This document shows positions 26,132-34,682 of a DNA stretch of 64,000 nt, in pieces (the stretch's first letter is position 1; each line of letters begins with the position of its first letter). The notes under the pieces are model-generated. The model had not been told where the DNA came from. It searched no databases and saw only the letters and a program-made list of their open reading frames with translations. Source of the DNA: SZUA-38 sp965212525 (GTDB lineage Bacteria; Pseudomonadota; Gammaproteobacteria; Xanthomonadales; SZUA-38); NCBI GenBank assembly GCA_965212525.1, contig CBDBVC010000013.1, forward strand, positions 1-64,000. Direction: 5' to 3'. The position numbers and the translations under genes were made by a program.

Positions 26132-29100
26132 TCAAAATGAATATTCCACGCCGAGACTGAAGCTGCGCCCTTTCCTGTAGCTGCGCTGCACCTGATCACC
26201 CTGCAGAAACAGCACCTCGTCATCGATCAGGTTCCTGGCCTTGAAGCTCACCTTCCAGTGATCCCTGAACTTCTTGCTGAACACGAAATCGAGCTGATCG
26301 AAGGGCTGCTCGAACACGTCTGGACGGCCGCTGGTGCCGGCTTCCGAGATTCGCTTTCCAAACACATTGTAGAGCAGCGAGTAGCTGAGGCCCTTGTCGA
26401 TGCTGTCATAACCGAGCTGGAAGTTGATCACGTAGGGTGACTGGCCCTGCAGCGGACGCGTGTCGTTGGTTTGCCCGCCGACGTTGTCCGATGACAGCGT
26501 GATCTCCGAATCGACATAAGCGTAATTGGTGCTGATGTAGTAATCGGCCCAGCGCTCACCCAGAAAACTGAAGTCCTTGTAGACTTCAAACTCGAAACCT
26601 GCATTTTCAGCGGTTTCGGCATTGTCGTAGCTGATGATATTGGCCGACCCGGGCAGAATGATGATCTCGATCGGGTTGAAGAATTCCTTGTAGAAAATGC
26701 CGGCTGAAATGAATTCTCCTGTTGAGAAGTACTTGTCATAACGAATGTCGTAATGGCGAATACGCCCGTTTTCCAGGTCCGGGTTTCCGATCACGTCACG
26801 ATCCAGCACCGGATCCTTGAACTGTGCCGGCGACAGTTCCTTGAAGTCCGGCCTGGTCGCAGTCTCGGCATAACCGATGCGCAGCTGCTGATCCGCAGGC
26901 AGGAATATGGTGGAGCTGAATGAGGGAAACAGGTCATCATCTTGCAGGCTGACCTCGATCGGGCTCTGGTCCGGATCGAACAGCTGGAACGTGGTGACTG
27001 ACTGGTCAGACTCTTCCTGTCTGGCCCCGAGGGTGACACGAAACAGATCCCTGAAGGAATAATCCAGACCCAGATAATAGGCATCGATATCAAGTGAGGC
27101 AAAGTAGTTGTCGGTTGATCGCGTCACCTCCACCAGCCGATAACCCAGCGGATCGATGAAATCGGTATTCAGAATGTCTTCCAGGTCGTCTCGCCGATTG
27201 GCATCGTTGGCCACGGGTCCGCTGTCCTCGAATACGAAGCGCCGGATCTGTGAATCGCGGTCCTTGCGAATTGAGTTCTGACCCGCGCTGATCATCAGAT
27301 CGCCATACTTGCCCATGGAGATGGGCAGGTCCAGATCGTAGCGGGCATTGTTGGATTTATCCTCCAGTTCGCTGTAGATGCGCGCATTGGAATCGTTACG
27401 CGATGAAAACACGAATTCACCCTCATCGGTCTGGTCATAACGGTAGATTCGATTATCCGGATCAGAGAGGTCGGCCGTGGCGTCGGTAAACTGCCAGTTC
27501 AACTTGAGGTCACTGAGTTGAGGATAAACGTGCTCGCCAAACACCTGCCAGCCGCGTAACTGTCGCTCGCGCCAGCGCAGTTCGGTGATGCGTCTGGAAT
27601 TACCCAGGTCCTCATTGAAACCCTCGGCCACGTCAGCAAAATCTTCAGTATTGCGCAACAGCATGGTGTTGGCAGAAATCGAATGCTGGTCATTGATTTT
27701 CAGTCCGGCTGTCAGGAACCCGCTGAGATCGATATCGCGCCGTGTGGTGAGCGATCGCTCCTCACTTTCGAGAATCAGTACGTTGTCGGTACCGGTATTG
27801 AAATCACGTCGCACTTCTTCACGGGTTTCATAGGATGAGCCGTAATCGATGGCCGCCGAAAATCCGATCAGCACATCGTTGTCGAACTGATGCCGCATGC
27901 CGCCGGAGATCCCGAAGCCAAGGCCCGGATCGATCTCTTGCCGTGACGGCGTGTAAATCGCGTTCAAAGACTCACCGATGGCTTCCAGCTCTTCCGGGCT
28001 GAAGCCCTGCGGAAAGAATGGATTGGCCGGTCGCAGCTCGCGATCACCGGCAATGGCCTCGGCCAGCAAATCCGGGATGTCACGTGTACCGTCATCGTAG
28101 CCCAGATCATCGTCATCACCACCTTGATAGCTAAGTCCCTGCTTGCCGGTGGTCTGATCGTTGTACTCGCTGGACAAGGCGATGCTGAGGAAATTGGACG
28201 GCGGGATATTGCGCGTTCTGAGGACCACGGCGCCGCCACCGAATTCTGCAGGAAAGTTTTCGGCATAGCCCTTCTGCACTTCGATGCTTTCGATGATTCC
28301 GGTGGGGAACAGGTCCAGCGGTACTACCCGGCGGGTCGGATCCGGGCTGGGCATGTTGGCGCCATTGAGCAGGGTATTCGAATAGCGTTCTCCCAGGCCG
28401 CGAATGTAGATGAACTTGCCATCGACTAGTGTCAGACCGGTCACGCGCTTGAGTGCGCCTGCGGCATCAGAGTCACCAGACTTTGAGATCTGTTCGATGC
28501 TGAGAAAATTGGCCACCGTCGAGGTGTTCTTGCGTTCTTCCAGTACACTGGCCAGTGAACCCTCGATGAACGGTTCGATGACCACAAACTCGGGCAGCTC
28601 GGACCCGGCCGGCGTCATTTCCACGGACAGTTCACGCGTCTGGCCCTCGGCTATCAGCACACCCTCCTCGATCACCGAATTGAAGCGCGAGGACAAGGCA
28701 CTCACCGAATACTCCCCCACCGGTAGTTCAATTTCAAAGCGACCGTCTTCATCGGTGATGGCACGTTCATCGGTACCGCTGATGAACACGCGTGCATTGG
28801 CAATCGGCTGACGATCCTCGGCGCTGACCAGCTGGCCACTCAGTATGCCGGTGCGCGAGGGATCGAGAAACTGCAGTTCATCGCTCTGGTTCTGTTCTGC
28901 CAGCAATGAGCGATCAACCGACGATTCCAGATCAATTTCCGGTTCGTCGCCATCAAGCGGATCACGGGTTCTGAAACTGATGATGACCTGCTGGATTTCA
29001 GCGGCCATGACATCGGCTTCGTAGTGATACAGCGTTTGCCCGTCAACCCGAAACTCCAGCGGGTGTACGCCAGCATCGAGTCGAACCACCACATTGCCAT

Positions 29101-29335
29101 ATTCATCAGTGCTGCCCAGTTTTCGGTCTTCGGAGTATACCTGGGCGTCATCGATTGGTGCCCCCCTGAACATCAGGAAGAACGAGACCATGGCGGGTTC
29201 AGCCGCTTGAATGGCTGGAGCAGCCGCAGAAACACCGGCGTCATTTTCGCCGACATCATTCTGGCTTGCATGAGCCAGGGGCCCGGTCACCAGAAACAAT
29301 CCAAGCAAGGTGTGGATGAGTAATCGTTTGATCAT
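26132..29335 (-). CDS. TonB-dependent outer-membrane receptor with N-terminal regulatory-like domains
   Basis: Large outer-membrane beta-barrel transporter, 1067 aa. A signal peptide (residues 1-23) is followed by a first beta-domain (about 50-120, FRGAPIDDAQVYSEDRKLG), a carboxypeptidase-regulatory-like domain (about 162-250, GQLVSAEDRQPIANARVFIS), a TonB-box-like EFVVIEP, the plug (about 262-380, with FIYIRGLGERYSNTLLNGA and IESIEVQKGYAENFPAEFGG) and a long barrel ending in the Omp-type terminal Phe (GVEYSF). It is the last gene of the leftward TonB operon, 31 bases after the TPR gene, so it is probably the dedicated client of that system. The ligand is unknown; receptors of this double-N-domain type include ones for polymers and, in Myxococcus (Oar), one required for protease export. 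Confidence 0.92.
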   Translation of the reverse strand: MIKRLLIHTLLGLFLVTGPLAHASQNDVGENDAGVSAAAPAIQAAEPAMVSFFLMFRGAPIDDAQVYSEDRKLGSTDEYGNVVVRLDAGVHPLEFRVDGQTLYHYEADVMAAEIQQVIISFRTRDPLDGDEPEIDLESSVDRSLLAEQNQSDELQFLDPSRTGILSGQLVSAEDRQPIANARVFISGTDERAITDEDGRFEIELPVGEYSVSALSSRFNSVIEEGVLIAEGQTRELSVEMTPAGSELPEFVVIEPFIEGSLASVLEERKNTSTVANFLSIEQISKSGDSDAAGALKRVTGLTLVDGKFIYIRGLGERYSNTLLNGANMPSPDPTRRVVPLDLFPTGIIESIEVQKGYAENFPAEFGGGAVVLRTRNIPPSNFLSIALSSEYNDQTTGKQGLSYQGGDDDDLGYDDGTRDIPDLLAEAIAGDRELRPANPFFPQGFSPEELEAIGESLNAIYTPSRQEIDPGLGFGISGGMRHQFDNDVLIGFSAAIDYGSSYETREEVRRDFNTGTDNVLILESEERSLTTRRDIDLSGFLTAGLKINDQHSISANTMLLRNTEDFADVAEGFNEDLGNSRRITELRWRERQLRGWQVFGEHVYPQLSDLKLNWQFTDATADLSDPDNRIYRYDQTDEGEFVFSSRNDSNARIYSELEDKSNNARYDLDLPISMGKYGDLMISAGQNSIRKDRDSQIRRFVFEDSGPVANDANRRDDLEDILNTDFIDPLGYRLVEVTRSTDNYFASLDIDAYYLGLDYSFRDLFRVTLGARQEESDQSVTTFQLFDPDQSPIEVSLQDDDLFPSFSSTIFLPADQQLRIGYAETATRPDFKELSPAQFKDPVLDRDVIGNPDLENGRIRHYDIRYDKYFSTGEFISAGIFYKEFFNPIEIIILPGSANIISYDNAETAENAGFEFEVYKDFSFLGERWADYYISTNYAYVDSEITLSSDNVGGQTNDTRPLQGQSPYVINFQLGYDSIDKGLSYSLLYNVFGKRISEAGTSGRPDVFEQPFDQLDFVFSKKFRDHWKVSFKARNLIDDEVLFLQGDQVQRSYRKGRSFSLGVEYSF

Positions 29336-29366
29336 GGGATTCCAGTTCGGAAATCAGCCCGACTAA

Positions 29367-30542
29367 CTACTGGCAGCGCCAGCTGTCGACCGTGCAATCC
29401 TCGATTGCCTTTCTGAGTTCCAGTGATTTCTTGAACAGTACCGTGTCCGAGATACCGGCCAGATACTGTTCGGATTGACTGAACTGGCCGGTCTTGAAAT
29501 AGGCATAGGCCAGTGCGTATCGGATGTCATCCAGCTGATCCAGCCGGTTTCGTTTGAGGGAAACCTCCATTGAGGCAGCCTGATCATAATCACCAGTCTC
29601 CAGCAGCAGTGCCAGGCGCTGCTTGAGCTTGTCCTGCTGATCGGATACCTGGGAGTTCAACGACAGCGCCATGTAATGCTGTCCTGCGCGTCGATACAGT
29701 TCAGCCGCCTCACTGAGCAACACGGGGTTCAGCAGAGCAGCCTCGTGCACAATGGCTGCGGCTGAATGATAATGACCGGTATTGATATAGACGAGCGCGA
29801 GCGCCTTGGCAACCTGTTCGTTCTGCGGGTATCGAATCCTGGCCTCCTGCAGAAATTCGAGCGCGAACTGATATTGCCCGGACGCACGCAGGGCATTGCC
29901 GATGGCAATGAAATCTTCTGCACTGGCATCGTTTTCGGCCAGGTACACTTTTCCGATTTCGGCGGCATCACTGTACAGACCGAGCTCGACGAAATAAAAC
30001 AGCTTGCGACGATCAAAACTGGCATCGTCCTCGAACACCGATGACGCCTGATCGAGAACAGCAATGGCTGCTGTATAGTCAGTCAGAAACCAGTGACTTT
30101 GCGCGCGCATGTGATACCCCGATGGAATGCGTGCAACCGCCTCGCCTGCGCGATCCAGCGATTCGAGTGCCAGTCGGTAGTCTTCCAGAGTATAGGCGGT
30201 CTGTGCCAGGTGAACATGGATTACCGGTTCAACCTCGCCCAGCTCGATGGCCTTCAGTAACGAATCACGCGCTGCTTCATGTCGATTCAGGCGCCCGGCC
30301 AGCATACCGCTGATAACATGAAAACGCTGAACATCGACACCATCAGCCTCGAGCTCGACCTGCGCCAGCGCCACTTCAGCTCGATCCAGGTTGCCATCCC
30401 GCATCATCAGTGAGGCCAGTTCGAGATAGTCGACTTCGTTCTCATCTGCCGCCTCGTTGTTGGCATGAATCAGTGGAGCAGCACTGAATGCAAGCAATAA
30501 CACCAGCAGGCGAATGAAGGATTGACTGTCACGAAGTTTCAT
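29367..30542 (-). CDS. Periplasmic TPR-repeat protein of the TonB2-type operon
   Basis: Exported tetratricopeptide-repeat protein, 391 aa, with a signal peptide (residues 1-27, ending SAAPLIHA). TPR units run through most of the length, for example AASVMRDG-type helices near the start and IAIGNALRASGQYQFALEFL in the middle. A TPR gene directly after tonB2 is part of the Vibrio TonB2 clusters (VC1543 position in my memory), and the order is the same here. It lies between tonB (25 bases) and the receptor (31 bases). Likely a periplasmic scaffold between TonB machinery and receptor (inference). Confidence 0.85.
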   Translation of the reverse strand: MKLRDSQSFIRLLVLLLAFSAAPLIHANNEAADENEVDYLELASLMMRDGNLDRAEVALAQVELEADGVDVQRFHVISGMLAGRLNRHEAARDSLLKAIELGEVEPVIHVHLAQTAYTLEDYRLALESLDRAGEAVARIPSGYHMRAQSHWFLTDYTAAIAVLDQASSVFEDDASFDRRKLFYFVELGLYSDAAEIGKVYLAENDASAEDFIAIGNALRASGQYQFALEFLQEARIRYPQNEQVAKALALVYINTGHYHSAAAIVHEAALLNPVLLSEAAELYRRAGQHYMALSLNSQVSDQQDKLKQRLALLLETGDYDQAASMEVSLKRNRLDQLDDIRYALAYAYFKTGQFSQSEQYLAGISDTVLFKKSLELRKAIEDCTVDSWRCQ

Positions 30543-30567
30543 GGCGTTGGATCCGGTACTTGCCTGA

Positions 30568-31212
30568 TCAACTCAGGTCAAATCGTATGCGTTGCTTGGC
30601 CCAGGACTTGACCGAGCGGCCATCATACTGTGCCGGTTCGAACTGCCAGGCATTGATGCCCTGCAGCGCCACGTCATCGAACACACCGGCTGGCTGTGAA
30701 TCCACCACCTTGACCTGTTCGATCTCGCCGGTGATTCCAATCAGCAGCGACAGGATGACATAACCTTCCTGACCCCTGGCGCGGGCACGCGGTGGATAGA
30801 TCATCGGTGCCTGATAGACCGCCTTGGGTGGCGCATCCACAGTATCGTCTGTCATGACCATGCCGGCGGAATTGCCCAGAATATCGCCATCCATGCCATT
30901 GAGATCGTCCAGTGAAAAATCGGGCAGGCCCAGATCAATACCAGCAAGTTGAGAATTCAGACCAAGCAACGGTGTGGGTGGTGCCGATCGTCGTGGCTGA
31001 CGCTTAGGCCTGGGCCTGGGCCGCTCAACCTTCTGCTGTGTCTTGGGCTTGTCACGCTTGAACTGGATTTCCGTTCCCTTGTTGTCGGCATAACTGTCCG
31101 GATTGTCACTGGACTTGTTGATCATGATCAGTGTGCCGCATACCAGGACGGTACCCAGCATCATGGATGACAACGCGGTCATCAGTCGTTTTGTTCTGAC
31201 GTGTCTTTTCAT
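30568..31212 (-). CDS. tonB: TonB energy-transducing protein (TonB2 type)
   Basis: Short TonB, 214 aa. One N-terminal membrane anchor (about residues 9-31), a basic/proline linker (RPRPRPKRQPRR) and a C-terminal TonB_C domain beginning near YPPRARARGQEGYVILSLL and ending WAKQRIRFDLS. It transmits the proton-motive force from the ExbB/ExbD motor to outer-membrane receptors. The start overlaps the exbD stop as TAATG. The short periplasmic linker is typical of TonB2-class proteins, which rely on an extra TtpC subunit. Confidence 0.92.
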   Translation of the reverse strand: MKRHVRTKRLMTALSSMMLGTVLVCGTLIMINKSSDNPDSYADNKGTEIQFKRDKPKTQQKVERPRPRPKRQPRRSAPPTPLLGLNSQLAGIDLGLPDFSLDDLNGMDGDILGNSAGMVMTDDTVDAPPKAVYQAPMIYPPRARARGQEGYVILSLLIGITGEIEQVKVVDSQPAGVFDDVALQGINAWQFEPAQYDGRSVKSWAKQRIRFDLS

Positions 31213-31622
31213 TAGCCTGCTCCTACTTCTTTCGAGGTTGCCACACCCACATCGGCCGCTCCGGCCAGACGGGCCTGGTCAACCACTTCAACCAGTTTTC
31301 CTGACGGCACATTTTCATCGGTGACCACCAGAACCGATTTCTGGGTTTTCGATTTGAGCTGATCTCGCAATCGACTCTGGATCACCCAGATCCGGATGCT
31401 TTCACCGTCCATGTACACCTCTCCGCTGTTGTCGATATAGAGTCGGATCGCCTTGGTAGAGGCCACGGTGGCCGTTGCTGCCGAGGGTCGATCCAGATCC
31501 AGCTTCAGATCCTTGACGAAGGTGGTCGACACCATGAAGAAGATCAACAGGATGAAGACCATGTCGATCAACGGCGAGATGTTCAGATCCTGAACGGTTT
31601 CCTTGCTTTCGCGATAACGCAT
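31212..31622 (-). CDS. exbD: Biopolymer transport protein ExbD
   Basis: Inner-membrane motor subunit, 136 aa, with one membrane helix (about residues 19-39). The key Asp of the proton pathway is in the N-terminal LNISPLIDMVFILLIFFMVS (D at about residue 20). The C-terminal periplasmic domain is of the usual length. Both junctions are TAATG overlaps (with exbB upstream and tonB downstream), so the three proteins are translationally linked. Confidence 0.94.
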   Translation of the reverse strand: MRYRESKETVQDLNISPLIDMVFILLIFFMVSTTFVKDLKLDLDRPSAATATVASTKAIRLYIDNSGEVYMDGESIRIWVIQSRLRDQLKSKTQKSVLVVTDENVPSGKLVEVVDQARLAGAADVGVATSKEVGAG

Positions 31623-32230
31623 TAACGTGCTCCTGATGGCTCATCCAGCTCGGAACACAGGATGTCCTTGAGCTGGGCCATTTCAATCTGGATGTTGCGC
31701 TGCTTTCTGTCGAGAATACCGTTGGCGATCAGCCCCGGGATCGACACAGCCAGCCCCATCTGGGTGGTGATCAGTGCCTGTGAGATGCCGCCGGCGATAC
31801 CGCCTGATTGTGAAAACAGCGACATGTCACCAAGCGACTCGAATGTTTCGATCATGCCTGAAACGGTTCCGAGCAGACCGAGCAGGGGCGCCACCAGTAC
31901 GATGGTGATGATCAGCACACGATACTTGGTGATTTCCCTTTCTTCCTCGGCAAAGGCGTCGTCGAGATAACGACGCAGGTTGTCCTTTCCCTTGCGTTGA
32001 AGCTTCATGCCCTTCTTGAGCACTCGGGTCATGACGCCATCACCGCTGGGTTTCTTGCCCTTGAGGTGCCTGTAAACGAGGGCACGAGCACCACGCGGGG
32101 TACCGCGCTTCAGTGCGGCATAGCGATATCCCAGTGTCCACCACAACACGATGGTCGCCAGTATCAATGGTGGCATGACGTAGCCGCCGGCACCGATGTA
32201 ATAGGACAGTTGTGAGATCGCGTCGAACAT
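31622..32230 (-). CDS. exbB: ExbB-type MotA/TolQ/ExbB proton channel protein (second copy)
   Basis: Inner-membrane motor stator, 202 aa, with a membrane helix near residues 18-36 and the paired helices of the MotA/TolQ/ExbB domain (VAPLLGLLGTVSGMIETFESLG and ISQALITTQMGLAVSIPGLIANG). It forms the pentameric channel around ExbD. It is preceded by the longer TtpC-like paralogue, 7 bases away, and followed by exbD with a 1-base overlap. Confidence 0.93.
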   Translation of the reverse strand: MFDAISQLSYYIGAGGYVMPPLILATIVLWWTLGYRYAALKRGTPRGARALVYRHLKGKKPSGDGVMTRVLKKGMKLQRKGKDNLRRYLDDAFAEEEREITKYRVLIITIVLVAPLLGLLGTVSGMIETFESLGDMSLFSQSGGIAGGISQALITTQMGLAVSIPGLIANGILDRKQRNIQIEMAQLKDILCSELDEPSGAR

Positions 32231-32237
32231 GGCCCGG

Positions 32238-33650
32238 TCAGTCTTTCTTCACGTCATGGAACACGTTGATGGCGCGCAGGGCGGCCTTCTCCATATCGTC
32301 CTTGATCCGTTCGGCCCAGCCCGACAGCACGTTGCCGAACAACAGGGTCGGAATGGCCACGGCCAGTCCAATTTCAGTGGTCACCAGTGCAATCGAGATT
32401 CCACCGGACAACAGTGCCGGGTCGCCGGTGCCGAATTCGGTGATAATGTCGAAGGTCGCAATCATGCCGGTTACGGTACCGAGCAGCCCCAGCAACGGGG
32501 ATACCGTCGCAATCACCAGAATCAGGGAGCCGAAGCGGTTCAGCTGGCTTGATTCATGAAGGATGGATTCCGAGACGATGTCTTCCAGATGGTCGCGGTC
32601 CTTGTCGAGGTTACGCAATGCTGATCCCAGCACTCTCGAGTTTGAACTCTTTCTCATGCCACACAGCTTGATGGCACCGGGCACATCGCGATCTCGAATT
32701 CGCTCCACCACCTGACGAAGCAGTGATTCGGTACTGGAGCTTGCCAGTTTGAGAAACACGAATCGTAGAATAATCAGGACCAGGGCAATCATGCCGAGCA
32801 CGGCAATGATCCAGGCGATGATGCCACCGGAGGCAATCACGCCCATGATGGTCTTGCCCTGTGACTCCTCGATTGCCTTGAGTGAGGATTCGAACAGGAA
32901 GACCGGCGTGACCGTCGATGGCTGACCACTGAGCAATGCCGTGGCAGCCTGGTTGTCGGCATCGTTCCAGATCTTGAAGCGATTATCACCGGCTGGTGCC
33001 AGCACACCATTACCCTCACTGCTCTGCCCGTAGGCAGCGATGTTTCCGACACGTGTGATGCTGCCAGTCACCTCACGGCCATCAGCCAGATAGAACGAGC
33101 CATCAGTTCGTGTGATGCTCGACTTTTCGGCAGTCAGCTCAACCGCCGCAGTGACCAGTGCCCTGACCTGTTCGATTTCCGACGCTACCGTTTCAGCCTC
33201 GTCATTCACTGGCTTCAGGTTGTATTCTTCGAGAGTAGCGCTGGCCTGGACAATGGTGGACTCTAGCAGGCCCTTGTTGTCTTCAGCCGACTCGGACGTA
33301 CGCTCCACCTCATAAATGTCCTGACTGAGCCGGTCAGCCTGATTGGCCAGATCCAGCATCTCGTTTTCCAGCGCATTGATTTGCTGCTCGATCTGGCGGG
33401 ATTGTGCAGCAGACTCGGTTTCGTAACTGGCAATGCGTGTGCGGATATCCTTGACCTGTGCGGTCAGGAAGGCGTATTCCTTTTCATAGGCGTTACGCAG
33501 CGCCTGTTCAGCCGCCTGTGGATCTGCAGCCGGAACCGGTGTCGGCTCAGGCGTGGTAACGGTGGTTTCAGATGCCGTCTCATTCTCCTGGGCCTGAACA
33601 GTCCCGATCAGCAGCACACCAAGGGTTAATAGAATAAGTATGTGTTTCAT
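32238..33650 (-). CDS. ttpC: TtpC-like long ExbB-family protein
   Basis: Long MotA/TolQ/ExbB protein, 470 aa, as in the TonB2 systems of Vibrio, where TtpC is required for TonB2 function. A signal peptide (residues 1-21, ending GTVQAQ) precedes a long periplasmic coiled-coil region (about 45-150) and a beta-rich part (SITRTDGSFYLADGREVTG). Membrane helices lie around 278-300 and within the channel domain (LLGLLGTVTGMIATFDII, IALVTTEIGLAVAIPTLLFG). It is 6 bases after the DUF3450 gene. The name is by architecture and position, not by alignment. Confidence 0.88.
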   Translation of the reverse strand: MKHILILLTLGVLLIGTVQAQENETASETTVTTPEPTPVPAADPQAAEQALRNAYEKEYAFLTAQVKDIRTRIASYETESAAQSRQIEQQINALENEMLDLANQADRLSQDIYEVERTSESAEDNKGLLESTIVQASATLEEYNLKPVNDEAETVASEIEQVRALVTAAVELTAEKSSITRTDGSFYLADGREVTGSITRVGNIAAYGQSSEGNGVLAPAGDNRFKIWNDADNQAATALLSGQPSTVTPVFLFESSLKAIEESQGKTIMGVIASGGIIAWIIAVLGMIALVLIILRFVFLKLASSSTESLLRQVVERIRDRDVPGAIKLCGMRKSSNSRVLGSALRNLDKDRDHLEDIVSESILHESSQLNRFGSLILVIATVSPLLGLLGTVTGMIATFDIITEFGTGDPALLSGGISIALVTTEIGLAVAIPTLLFGNVLSGWAERIKDDMEKAALRAINVFHDVKKD

Positions 33651-33656
33651 TGTCGT

Positions 33657-34412
33657 TTAGCTCGCTGGAATACTGATCGTACCGGGCAGCTCGAAATAGC
33701 CCTGACGTATCTGTTTCTGAAGAGAATCAAACAGCACCTTGATCTGCTCGACGGATGTGCTGTCATCGATAATCTGGTATGACCAGCCATTGTCACGACG
33801 CACGGCCTGGCCGTACTGTTCATCGCGTGTTCTGAAATACATCATGACTGTCCCCAGTTTGGCGACGTCAGCCAGTACGCTCTGCCCATTCAGGGTGATG
33901 GTCTGGGAATAGATCGCATTTTCGCGGGTGATCCGGATCTCATCTTCGAGAAAGGCCCACAGTTCGTTCACTGCCTTCTGGGCTGTGATTTTGCGGCCCT
34001 CAAGCTTCAGCCGTGTGTCGTTGATTGCCTGGGCACGTTCAACCTGCTTGAACGGTATGCCCGTTTCGAGGTTGGCCTGGATCTGCTCAATCAGCAGCAT
34101 GACATCGGGGATGAGTGTTTCCGAATCAGAACCCAATTCGGCGATACGGACACGCAGGATCTTGAGATCATTTTCCAGACCCGTGACACGCAGCCGTTCA
34201 CGATCCCGATTGGCTTCCAGTTCAGCACGGCGCGTGCTCAGGTAGGCCATCTTGTTCTTGTGTTCTTCAGTCTGAATTTTCAGCTCGGACTGAAGGTCCT
34301 CAACCTGCCCACGCAGGGTGACCAGGTTGTCAACCAGTTCTTTGATATCCTGCTGAGCAGACACAGACAGCGCCATCAGCAGCAGTGATGTACATAATAA
34401 GGTGCGGAACAT
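33657..34412 (-). CDS. DUF3450 periplasmic coiled-coil protein, first gene of TonB2-type operon
   Basis: Exported helical protein, 251 aa from the ATG at 34412, which starts a signal peptide (MFRTLLCTSLLLMALSVSAQ); the open frame extends further upstream but without sense. A long coiled coil (about residues 25-100) is followed by an alpha/beta part. DUF3450 proteins are encoded directly before ttpC in TonB2 clusters. The seven genes from here to 26132 have gaps of at most 31 bases and run in one direction, so one operon is likely, with its promoter in 34413-34682. Confidence 0.88.
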   Translation of the reverse strand: MFRTLLCTSLLLMALSVSAQQDIKELVDNLVTLRGQVEDLQSELKIQTEEHKNKMAYLSTRRAELEANRDRERLRVTGLENDLKILRVRIAELGSDSETLIPDVMLLIEQIQANLETGIPFKQVERAQAINDTRLKLEGRKITAQKAVNELWAFLEDEIRITRENAIYSQTITLNGQSVLADVAKLGTVMMYFRTRDEQYGQAVRRDNGWSYQIIDDSTSVEQIKVLFDSLQKQIRQGYFELPGTISIPAS

Positions 34413-34682
34413 CTGGGAGTATCCCCGAGAATAAAACCCGCATAGTTTAAAAACCCTTTGTGACAGAAAAATTACAAAGACCGGTGGGATCAAGGCAGTC
34501 TTATCCGTATTGCGGAAAGCTGCAGCCTTTGTATTTCATGATCTGACGCTGGCTGGCTGGGAATATATGCACGCGCGATCCTGCTGTCATCAAACCTTAA
34601 CACCGCAGTCATCGAACTGAAATATTCGCTCTGTACAGTGCAGCGACTTTACATGAACCCCACTGAGAACAGGTGTTAAATT
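34413..34682. promoter_or_regulatory. Divergent control region of TonB2-type operon and beta-helix gene, with palindrome
   Basis: A 270-base region between the two divergent transcription units. It contains an inverted repeat CTTTGTGA (34456-34463) / TTACAAAG (34472-34479) with an 8-base spacer, 7 of 8 positions symmetric, lying about 45 bases upstream of the DUF3450 ATG. The half-site resembles TGTGA of CRP sites, but the spacer is 8 and not 6. No Fur-like box was seen, so iron control is not supported by the sequence. Confidence 0.45.

Noticed and set aside
34456..34479. CRP site upstream of the TonB2-type operon
   Set aside because: The spacer between half-sites is 8, not 6; kept only as an unassigned palindrome.
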